From: Lantana camara
Lineage: Eukaryota > Streptophyta > Magnoliopsida > Lamiales > Verbenaceae
DNA: 64,000 nt
Direction: 5' to 3'
Assembly (NCBI GenBank): GCA_037501455.1
Contig: CM074857.1
Span: 125,165,501-125,229,500, forward strand
Position 1 is the stretch's first letter; every line of letters begins with the position of its first letter. Under the pieces are notes generated by a model. That model did no database searches. It saw only the letters and a program-made list of their open reading frames with translations, and was not told the origin of the DNA. Positions 55,515 through 64,000 of the stretch are shown here, in pieces. The position numbers and the translations under genes were made by a program.

Positions 55515-58079
55515 TTACACGTAGAACCTTCTAAGGTTACATGCATTCCATGGCCTAGGGAGACGCTCGCCTTGCAAAGTTTCTAACAAGTAGGTGTTAT
55601 TCGCTCGTACTTGGATGACTTTGAAGGGGCCTTCCCAATTAGGATCCAACTTACCTACGTGTTTGGAGACCTCAACTTTTTTGAGGACCAAGTCCCCTAG
55701 CTGGAAGGTCCTTTCTTTGACACGTTTATTGTACTGGCGAGCGACGGTTGCTTTGTATTTGTGAATACGTGCCCACGCAGAATCCCTCCTTTCATCCAGC
55801 AAATCTAACTCGAGCGCCCTATTGGCGTCGTTGATTGCAGGCTCGAAATAGGTTACGCGTGCGGATTCTTGTGCAATCTCCGCAGGTATCATGGCCTCAG
55901 AGCCGTATACGAGGGAGTAAGGGGTTTCCCCCGTGGCTGCTCGCGGAGTAGTTCGGTAAGCCCACAGAGCTCCCTGAAGCTCTTCAGCCCATTCTCCTTT
56001 CTTACTTTCGAGCATCGTTTTCAAATGCTGGAGTATGGTTCGGTTGGTCACTTCAGCCTGACCATTAGCTTGAGGGTGGCCCACGGAAGTGAATCGTTGC
56101 TCGATCCCTAATTCATAGCACCAATCCCGCGTGTCCGCGGCAATAAACTGGGAACCGTTATCTGAGATGAGCACCCTCGGGATGCCGTATCTGCAGATGA
56201 TATTCTTCCAAATGAAATCTCTCACAACTTTGAACGTTATTTTGGCGACCGCTTCTGCTTCAGCCCACTTGGTGAAGTAATCCACAGCAAGTATTACGAA
56301 CTTCTTTTGCCCGACCGCCATTGGGAGAGGTCCAACGATATCAATGCCCCATTGATCAAAAGGCCAAGAAACATCAATAGGAATCATTTGCGCTGCTGGC
56401 AACTGGGGAGTGTTGGAGTGGAACTGGCACTTGGGACACTTCTTGGAATATTGAATGGCATCATGTAATATTGAGGGCCAATAGAACCCACTCCTTAAGA
56501 TTTTCTTTGCCAAGATTCGTCCGCCTGAGTGGTTCCCGCAACTTCCGTTGTGTACATGCTCCAGGACTTCTTTAGCCTGCGAGGGTCTTAAACATCGCAT
56601 CGGTGGGCCCTGGAAAGAGCGCTTGAATAATCTACCCTCGGTATCCAATGAGAAACGAGGGGCCTTACTTTTGATCTTCCGAGCCTCAACTCTGTCGCTC
56701 GGACATGTTCCATCTCGGAGGAATCTGACAATCTCGTCAAGCCAGCAAGGCTCGGTGGGGTCAATCATGTGCACTTCTTTCGAGGGTTCGCCTTTACTTA
56801 TCAGTGGTTCCTCCGTTCTCAGAAATGTAACTACCCGTTCACTGTGGCTGTCCAGAGCGGACGCAAACTTTGAAAGAGCGTCAGCGCGCTCGTTCTCTGC
56901 CCTCGGAACTTGCAAAAGATGGAATTCTTTGAACTTGGCTATCTCCTCTTTGGCGCTCGATAGATACCGTGCCATGGTGGCTTCTCGAGCCTCATAACTA
57001 CCATCAATCTGACTCGCGATCAACTGCGAATCAACGTATGCCGTGACACGAGTGGCCCCATTTTGGAGCGCAATCCTGAGCCCTTGGATGAGTGCCTCAT
57101 ATTCAGCTTCGTTGTTGGTGACTTGAAATGCCAGCTTGATTGCGTAGTCAACTTCTGCTCCTAGGGGATCCCTGAGGGTCACCCCTGCACCGCCCCCTTG
57201 TGAGGTCGAGGAGCCGTCCGTGTGCAAAAGCCATAAACCCTCGTCCGCCTGTGGCGCAGTCTCCAGATTGTAACGTTCTACCAATAGATCGGCCACCGCC
57301 TGAGCCTGTATGGCTGTGCGAGGCTCGAAGGAGATATCAAACTGACTGAGTTCGATTGCCCATTTAATTAACCTTCCCGAAACATCCGGCTTGGATAGGA
57401 CTTGCTTGAGGGGCTGATCTGTTAGCACTGTGATGGAGTGAGCTTGAAAATATGGTCTCAACCTCCGGGATGCGTTAACGAGCGCGAAAGCAAATTTCTC
57501 AATCTCCATATATCTTTTCTCCGCCCCTTGTAGAGTCTTGCTTAGGTAATATACTGGCATATGCTTACGCTCGCGGATTGCTACGAGAACGGCGCTCGTT
57601 GCTTCCAAAGAGACTGATAGATAGATAAACAAATCCTCCCCCGGGATTGGCTTGGTTAACAAGGGCGCACTGGACAGGTACTGTTTCATGTCTTGCAGGG
57701 CCTTTTCGCAATCCTTGCTCCAGGTAAAATTGCGAGCGTTGCGCAAAATTTTAAAGAAGGGTAAATTCCGGTCCGCTGATCGGGAAATGAACCTGTTTAA
57801 CGAAATTATTTTACCCACGAGCACCTGGACCTCTCTCAGATTGCGAGGGGAGGGTATATCCAAGATTGCTTTGATCTTTTCAGGGTTGGCCTCTATGCCC
57901 CGCTGACTGACCATGTATCCCAAGAACTTGCCTCCTCGAACGCCAAAAGTGCATTTTGATGGGTTCAACTTCATTCCGTAACGACGGAGAATGTCGAATG
58001 TTCGCTTGAGATCTTCCAGATGGGAGTGCTGGCGCTCACTTTTGACTACCCACAGACGGCGCCAAAAATGATGGTGCAA
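55515..58079 (-). CDS. Gypsy-3 pol fragment: RT C-terminus, two RNase H domains, integrase
   Basis: Open frame of 854 codons. The first few codons are LTR and primer-site sequence; true RT begins at VKSERQHSHLEDLKRTFDIL, immediately after where the YVDD motif should be. Then first RNase H (HMPVYYLSKTLQG, VLTDQPLKQVLSKPDVSG), Tat-type second RNase H (LHTDGSSTSQGGGAG, NNEAEYEALIQGL, YVDSQLIASQ), integrase zinc region (NGSCGNHSGGRILAKKI, KCPKCQFHS), DDE core (DQWGIDIVGPLP, VLISDNGSQF, HPQANGQAEVTNR) and a GPF-like box (KLDPNWEGPFKVIQV). No stops in this part, in line with youth. It lacks its own initiation context and cannot support RT. Confidence 0.92.
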   Translation of the reverse strand: MHHHFWRRLWVVKSERQHSHLEDLKRTFDILRRYGMKLNPSKCTFGVRGGKFLGYMVSQRGIEANPEKIKAILDIPSPRNLREVQVLVGKIISLNRFISRSADRNLPFFKILRNARNFTWSKDCEKALQDMKQYLSSAPLLTKPIPGEDLFIYLSVSLEATSAVLVAIRERKHMPVYYLSKTLQGAEKRYMEIEKFAFALVNASRRLRPYFQAHSITVLTDQPLKQVLSKPDVSGRLIKWAIELSQFDISFEPRTAIQAQAVADLLVERYNLETAPQADEGLWLLHTDGSSTSQGGGAGVTLRDPLGAEVDYAIKLAFQVTNNEAEYEALIQGLRIALQNGATRVTAYVDSQLIASQIDGSYEAREATMARYLSSAKEEIAKFKEFHLLQVPRAENERADALSKFASALDSHSERVVTFLRTEEPLISKGEPSKEVHMIDPTEPCWLDEIVRFLRDGTCPSDRVEARKIKSKAPRFSLDTEGRLFKRSFQGPPMRCLRPSQAKEVLEHVHNGSCGNHSGGRILAKKILRSGFYWPSILHDAIQYSKKCPKCQFHSNTPQLPAAQMIPIDVSWPFDQWGIDIVGPLPMAVGQKKFVILAVDYFTKWAEAEAVAKITFKVVRDFIWKNIICRYGIPRVLISDNGSQFIAADTRDWCYELGIEQRFTSVGHPQANGQAEVTNRTILQHLKTMLESKKGEWAEELQGALWAYRTTPRAATGETPYSLVYGSEAMIPAEIAQESARVTYFEPAINDANRALELDLLDERRDSAWARIHKYKATVARQYNKRVKERTFQLGDLVLKKVEVSKHVGKLDPNWEGPFKVIQVRANNTYLLETLQGERLPRPWNACNLRRFYV
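58056..58064 (-). other. Primer binding site of gypsy-3
   Basis: TGGCGCCGT on the minus strand, four bases inside the 5' LTR, matches the 3' end of tRNA-Asp, which Tat and Athila elements commonly use; the match ends early (CTGTGGG follows). Confidence 0.7.
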
Positions 58080-58914
58080 AGAATCTGAGTCTCCTAATGC
58101 AACAACACTTTAGAATTTGTTTGAAAAGGGAAAGACCATCACAGGCGTGAGAGCCTCAGGATCTGGGTTTCCTTTTGTGCGTGGGTTCTTCCAGCTAGGA
58201 TAACACCAAGTATGCAAGATTCAAAGGTAGTGTTACTGTGGCGAAATGAAAAGCTTGGGAAGATCAACGAGAAAACGCCCAGAACAGTATGTGTGGTTTA
58301 GTATGCAGATTATCACTTGGGAGAGAATGCATGGCTTCTCTCCTATTTATATGTTAGGGATGGGGGTAGATGGGTAAATTGACCATGTGGTCCCAAACCT
58401 GTGTTGCCCTAACACGCGTCAAACTTTGGTGGAGTGAGAATGACATCCCTGAAAAGGGTGACGGCGTGTCAGGTGCGCGGTGCACAGTACTTTTGTGTCA
58501 GAGGTTGTTGACGAGGGTTATGCGGGGGATGGGCCTGAGATTCTTTCTGCCGAGGTTCGAATCCAACGAAACGGGTCATGGAAATGCCCGAGCGTTGGTG
58601 ACGCTCGAAGAATGCATGGATGGCCTCCCCGCAATATGAAACCCTTGAGCGTCGAAGATACCGAGCGTATTAGTGGGGCCCTCATGTGGGTGCTTCCCGG
58701 TGAGGGGTAACCCTGAGGGCCGCTATCCGAGCGTCAAACCCATTGGGGAGGGCCCTTGGTCCGAATGGTCATCCGCTGACTGATGGATGACGCTAGCTGG
58801 CAATTGAGCGGTGGGAAGGCCCATGAGCCCAGCAAGGCGAGCGTCAAGGAGTTAGTCTGCGGTGTGCTGCCACGTGGACGGCTCTGATTCGAGAATGATT
58901 TTCAGGCCTCATCA
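58069..58914 (-). repeat. 5' LTR of gypsy-3
   Basis: 846 bp, one difference from the 3' LTR by direct reading. Pol coding sequence begins only about 20 bases further on because of the internal deletion. Confidence 0.95.
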
Positions 58915-58919
58915 CAAAG

Positions 58920-59280
58920 ATAATCAATAGCAATGTTTTTTAGTAGCCCTGTACACGCTGAGCTATTCGGAACAAACGTTGGCTCTCGATTTTCACAAAG
59001 CAACAAATGTACGCAATGTTGTAGGTGGCGTCCTGAGGACCTTTGTTGTTAGCTGCAGGAAGACGAGTACACCTGTGTTTTCCCGATTTCGGCCGTCGTA
59101 CGTGTTGGTGGCTACGCCGATACCCTTGTTGAATGTCGTGACGACTCGAATCACACCACCAATTCCCGACATGCTTGGATTCCCCCTCGATGACCCGTCA
59201 GAGTTACGTTCGATTTGCATGAGCCATCCCTCCAGGTGCATGTCTCCCTTCCACCATCCCGACTTCAACCTTCTTGTCAA
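58920..59280 (-). pseudogene. RNase-H-like (LINE type) remnant, N-terminal part
   Basis: The minus-strand frame has NSDGSSRGNPSMSGIGGVIR, the first block of the RNase H domain common in plant LINE-type ORFs (DGSS-GNPG-GGVIR). The rest is degraded by stops. The gypsy-3 insertion separates it from the piece at 49978-50157 in the same orientation. Confidence 0.6.
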
Positions 59281-59311
59281 ATGTAGATTTTTTAGCTATG
59301 AATTTTTGTGA

Positions 59312-60089
59312 GATTACGAGATTCAAAAGAAAAAATGTAACTAATATATAAACTTAGAATTGTATTCTACCTGTAAAAGGTAATTAATAAGAATATTATT
59401 ATTGTAAAAACACAATTTAAATCCTATAACTCATAAGTGGAATTCAAAAAAAATATTCTGAACTACTTGTGAATTCTAACTTATTTTACTTTTTCAAGCA
59501 CTCCAAAACCCCATTCGATAACAACAATCCCTTTTCAACTAGAAAATCGTCAAATTCAAATCCTATTAATACCACCACTTTGTAATATGACCTCGCAATT
59601 AATGGCGTTTCTTCTCTCTGATTTGAAAGGAACTATTTCTTGTTTCCGTCGACATACACACAGAGTCACAGACAGACAATTCAGTCTTACTTTTGTTTAT
59701 TATAGACATTAGAGAAAACGAGACCTGGAATTAATTAGTTGTCTTCGTGTTCTTTAAGATTTCGAATATACATGTGATGCAATTATCAAAGTAGTTTATG
59801 TCAATTATATATGTGTATATATCCACAGTTTTATCAAATCTCGTGTTGTGTCATATTGTCTCATGGGTTCAACAAGAATTGTTTAGGTCAGTTGAATATT
59901 TCCACAAATCTGAATTCTGGAAATTGGCATAGGCCTTCTCGATTTAGGAATTCTAAGTAGATTAAAATACATTTCAAGTTAGGGTTTGTCTGTAAATTTC
60001 GTTACACTTTGTTGTTCTGATTTCTTGTAAAAGAGTGTTAATCTGGGCATACATACTTGTTGATGCATCATGCAGACAGCTTTAATCAA
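59312..60089. other. AT-rich intergenic stretch
   Basis: No gene, RNA or repeat recognised. Confidence 0.5.
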
Positions 60090-60634
60090 ATTTACTGGGA
60101 TGGAAGGAAGTAATAGTGAAGAGATGATTCCTCGCGCTCCTTGGCTTTTCTCATCACACAGATGTTTCCATAGCGTATCCTACGACACCCTTCACCATGG
60201 AAACATCCCGGAATTGGTAAACAAATAAGTGAAGATACTACCTGATTGAGTCTCGATCATCGGGTGGCAGTGAGCTTCTCCTTGTTCAAGAATTGATACA
60301 ACCTTTCGGTTCCGACTTGGCAGAGTTCAGAGTTTTTCGAGTGGATTTGAGTCGAATGGAGTGCGTGAACTTGCAATCAATAGGTATAGGTGAGCGGGTG
60401 ATTTTCGTGAGCTTCTACGGCTGTGGTTATTCGTGTCCGTCCGAGGGGCGGATCGAGGACCCTCGGACGGAGGAAGAGTCTATATACTATACGTTGGAGG
60501 ATAGCCATAGAGTTAATCGCTATGATCTGAATAGCGGGGGTCGAGCTTCCTGGAAACCATGTCCTGGTGAGGGAGTCTCTCGGGCGATCACTTGTTGGGT
60601 GGAAGATCAAGTTTTTAGCTCTTTTCAGATTTAG
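60090..60634 (+). pseudogene. F-box/DUF295 (KIB1-like) fragment
   Basis: The first part reads PWLFSSHRCFHSVSYDTLHH and stops near 60228; after a frame change, YYLIESRSSGGSELLLVQEL runs on into the 60293-60634 frame, with FRVFRVDLSRMECVNLQS, GERVIFVSF and EESIYYTLED. That order (FxVFxLD, WVEVxSLGDRxLFL, NCIYFTDD) is typical of plant DUF295 beta-propeller proteins, many of which carry an F-box. The N-terminus and F-box are not found, and the fragment is broken, so a pseudogene is the best call. Confidence 0.55.
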
Positions 60635-60912
60635 GGTTGAATTCTTATAATTCAAGTTGAATGACTAGTATATATTCAATAATACAATGTTTTGGCCAAG
60701 TAGTTGTGTTTAGCCTTGAGATTTAGTTGTGTTTTATATTTGTTAGCTCACGTGTGTTGCTTCGTTAGGGGAAAAAAAACAAAATATTAATAACAATCAT
60801 GATGATGATGATGCAATTTTTAGGCATTCTATTCCGAACTTGGTTTGATCGAACTCAATCAATTAAGAGGACGTCCTTTTCTTTTAATGCTTCGACCCGA
60901 AACGATAGCTTC

Positions 60913-61075
60913 TAGCTAGTTCAGTGGATAAGATGGTTGCGCTCCAGCTCACTCAAGAATGGGACGGCAAGTGAGATTTGTTATTTGATTGATCACTCTC
61001 CTTAATTTTTCCACTAACCACACAGCAAACAAGCGAAAAACATTCGCCCTCACGTTACATTAGTATGACCGAGAC
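60913..61075 (+). repeat. tRNA-derived SINE-like copy 2
   Basis: TAGTTCAGTGG at 60917 is a perfect RNA polymerase III box A. The tail (TTGTTATTTGATTGATCACTC ending in CCTCACGTTACA) aligns with the copy at 49481-49738. No good box B is seen, and no cloverleaf can be drawn, so it is not a tRNA gene. Confidence 0.5.
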
Positions 61076-64000
61076 ATACTTGGCTATAATTACTCATGGT
61101 TCATGAAGGGACTCCAATAATTATGGGCATGTAGCTTTGGGCTCTAACAGGCCGGTATTAAAATTTGTAAACCCAATTCATTCAATGAATCATACTATAG
61201 ATAGCCGATAGCAGTTCACAAATTGGCTCTAGAATTTAAAATATATGCCCAACCCAACGTCTTTTTTGTTCAATTTGGGCTGGATTCATATGGAATATTC
61301 AAACAAACCCATAAGCACTCCACGAGAGCCAATTATGGAAATTCAATATAAAGGGTATTTGCGAACTCTAAAAATAAGCACTAAAAAAATTAGCATTTAT
61401 GTTCATCAGTTTTGAAGGGTTTGTAGAATCAATTTCGGCTTACATTAAACAAAAACAAGTTAGAAACAAGAAGTAGGCAATGAGATGTTTTTGGATTCTG
61501 CTTGATGCTTTTGGTTTTTAGCACTACTAATTTTTCGATAGATGATCAATACACATGATTAATAGTCAGTAATCGACAGCAAAAATAGTAAGAAAAGTTG
61601 TAAAAATAATTAAAAGAGCTATAACGAAAGTAGAAAGGTGTTAGATACTGAGCAGAGAGTATTTCCGAATGTTGAGAGTTTAAGCAGATAGTATTGCTGA
61701 ATGTTGTAATTATATGTGAACTTGTGATGTGTCAAAAGTGGGAGAATAGGCTGCTAGAAGCCTTTTTAGAGCGCGAACTAGAGCATGTGATAAGTAACCA
61801 AGCAGGTGGTTAAGAAACTTTAGGTTATAGGCCCTCTTTTGGAAGAGACTGGTATATTGGAATTTTGAATGTCTTTTCATTTAAATGTCGCTTCAAAAAC
61901 TTCCCACATACTTACAAACCGAAACAACCCCCCAAAATCAGGGAGAGTTATTATGGTTAAATTCTATCTTTTGGGCTTATATGTTGGGTTTGGTGACCTG
62001 TCAATCAACTCACTTGTTGAGTAGGCCCAAAACTGGTTGTTTCCCCCAATAGCTATCAATAACCCCAATTTCTTAACAAAACGAGTTGGACCACCCATTG
62101 CGTCTGAAAATATTATTTTTCTCTAACATAACTGTTTATATAAAAATAAGTTAAATTATTAAGCTATTTATTATTTATTTAGGTAATGATATAAATCATT
62201 TCATATTTTGTGCTTTCTTTTTCTTTATAATTGCACATAATTATAACTTCACAACATTTTATGAAATTATATTTAATTTCTCTCTCAAAAAAAAGAAAGA
62301 ATGAAGAAAAAAATTAAACAACTCTATAATTTCTTTCTTGAACTTCCAATTAAATATCAAGATGATACGTTGATTTGTCCACTAATGACCTAAATGAATT
62401 AATTAATTGTCAAGTGAAAAGATATTCCAATAAGAATTCAATTAAAAAAGCTTCATGAATCATAGCGAATCTGAAATATATATTTATTTTAAATATTTAA
62501 ACTTGTTTCTTTTGAAGGAAGATGTCCCCCCTTTGAGCCTTAGCAAACATTGCTATTGTATAAAAAGAGGAATTATAGACAATAAAAAAGGTACTTCCTT
62601 TTGGAAATGACTCCTTTACAAAGGAGCTTTAACAATCCATTATTTTGTCATTGGGAACAAGAAAATTTAAAATACATAACTTGATTAGACTTTTATTTTC
62701 AATACTAAAATCTCGATTCAACTAAATCAATATAATAAGGAAACCGACTATCAATTGATGTAAATTTTAGGGTATTAAGTAATCAAATAGCATGTAAAAT
62801 ATGTTTGTTCTATAATTAATTGAGTTCGGTTGAATCACGTAAGAATTTAAATTTTCTGACTTTTGGGATGACAAGGAACTACAGAATAATTAAAGAAAAT
62901 AAAGGGATGTCTCCCCTTGCTTAGTTCAATTAGGACAATACAATACATATGCTATAAGAATATTGACTCATTCATCAATGACTCATTCAAGCTATAAATA
63001 AATAAAATAAAATTAGGACATAATTTTGTTGATATAGCTGTCTTTTTCAACAATTTTCTATTTTAATTATTAATTATGGATCCCACCTAAAATCAATGGG
63101 GTTTTTAATGAATAAAAATCCTTGCAAATAGGTATAAATGTATATATTATAAGAAAATAAATAATTGGCCAGTTGTTAATCCAACCTTGACAATTAATTA
63201 AAAGCTAGCATACAATAATAAATGGAATAAAATCCTTTTTTCAAATATATAATAAAGTTTTTTAAGTTTCTTACTGGGACAAGCTTAATACCTGCCACTG
63301 TCTCCTGTAGCGTAAGAGAATAATTATTTATTTAATATTTAATTGTAGTTGTTTATGTTCATACGTGCATTGGTTTGAAAATAGAATTTATATTGGTGGA
63401 TAACCAAAGTATTGGCAATGACAAGTTGGAAAATATGGACAAATTTTATATTATAATAATCAATTTACCTTGAATTTTTACACTACCGTACAATAATGCC
63501 TTCGGGGTTGGAGTCGGATCGGATTAGGTCAATTAAAATCAGAATTCTAATCCTATAGGAACTACGTAACAATATCAAATTTGAATATATTTTGATCAAA
63601 TAATCATTTAATAAAATAATTTGACTCGACTATGAGTAAAATATTAACAAGCAACTAAATTTAAATTGACTTAAATTGCTAATTAAACACCATAATTTTT
63701 TCTAATATTTTAAAAATCGGATCAGATTGACCGATTCAATTAATTTAATCGGACCGATATCTTATCCTATTTGATAGGCACTAAAAAATCGTGATGACTT
63801 GATTCAATTATAGTCCGATAAAATTGTCCAGTTAACGCATTATAATTAATCAGATATAATTCATCAAATATTTATCGAATTGAACTCCAACTTTGTTCAA
63901 TTCATCAATATAATATCATGGTTAAAAACCCCTTATTTTCTATTTATGCTGAGTTATTTGCATTCGATGATCTATCCACATGATTTATAATAATGTTTAT
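61076..64000. other. AT-rich intergenic end of the window
   Basis: No gene recognised. Around 63490-63790 there are GGATCGGATT/AATCGGACCGAT words that resemble the subterminal parts of the hAT MITE at 34379, but ends and duplications are not visible. Confidence 0.5.

Larger units (their letters stand above)
50163..58914 (-). mobile_element. Gypsy-3: young Tat-type retrotransposon, internally deleted
   Basis: LTRs at 50163-51008 and 58069-58914 are both 846 bp and differ at one base I could find (A at about 50725, G in the other). CAAAG flanks both sides (50158-50162, 58915-58919). A purine tract and a primer binding site are in place. Pol runs on the minus strand from just after the catalytic RT motif to integrase; gag, protease and the front of RT are missing. 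A three-exon ORF on the plus strand fills the space between pol and the 3' LTR. Confidence 0.96.

Noticed and set aside
58979..59311. 110-codon plus-strand frame
   Set aside because: Shadow of the minus-strand RNase-H-like remnant, which has the recognisable motif.
60913..60990. Possible tRNA gene
   Set aside because: Box A is perfect, but there is no box B, no cloverleaf and no acceptor stem; a SINE head explains it better.
63490..63790. Third hAT-like MITE
   Set aside because: Internal words resemble the MITE at 34379, but no terminal repeat or 8-bp duplication could be located.
1..64000. CRISPR arrays, operons, phage or bacterial features
   Set aside because: All regular repeats belong to retroelements or minisatellites, and genes have spliceosomal introns.

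Overview
This is a plant nuclear window from a dicot, most likely an asterid. The intron-bearing genes have plant-specific families, there are several Ty3/gypsy Tat-type and Ty1/copia retroelements, and the NLR resembles the R1/late-blight group common in Solanales and Lamiales. The order and species are inference.

Layout. Positions 1-23370 are a nested retrotransposon block: a decayed Tat-type gypsy element (gypsy-1, +), cut in its RNase H by a copia element (3830-12540, -) whose 5' LTR is broken off and joined abruptly to a second Tat element (gypsy-2, +, 12541 to about 23370). Gypsy-2 contains tandem repeats split by a hAT element (17405-18627, TSD CTAATGAT), an antisense ORF and a 3' LTR. 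Positions 23563-29797 are a PIF/Harbinger element (TSD TTA) with an apparently open transposase, a Myb/SANT ORF1 carrying one stop, an extra Myb/SANT ORF on the other strand, and a nested hAT-like MITE.

The genic part is 29993-49027: an intact single-exon CC-NB-ARC-LRR gene (+) that starts 196 bp after the Harbinger terminus, a broken mitochondrial ribosomal L33 copy, a 599-bp hAT MITE, then three spliced minus-strand genes: an AHP histidine phosphotransfer protein (6 exons), an ER prolyl 4-hydroxylase with ShK domain (7 exons) and an RBK-like receptor-like cytoplasmic kinase (9 exons). Exon joins were made by reading GT/AG sites and checking phase by hand; all three close into complete frames.

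From 50163 to 58914 lies a very young Tat element (gypsy-3, -): two 846-bp LTRs differing at one base that I could see, 5-bp TSD CAAAG, but gag, protease and the catalytic half of RT are missing. It carries on the opposite strand a three-exon ORF homologous to the antisense ORF of gypsy-2. It sits inside an older RNase-H-like (LINE-type) remnant. The last 5 kb is AT-rich, with a broken DUF295 fragment and a tRNA-derived SINE-like copy.

No CRISPR, operon or prokaryotic feature is present. The most interesting structures are the paired antisense ORFs in the Tat elements, the three-ORF Harbinger element whose transposase start now lies in a MITE, and the young deletion derivative gypsy-3.
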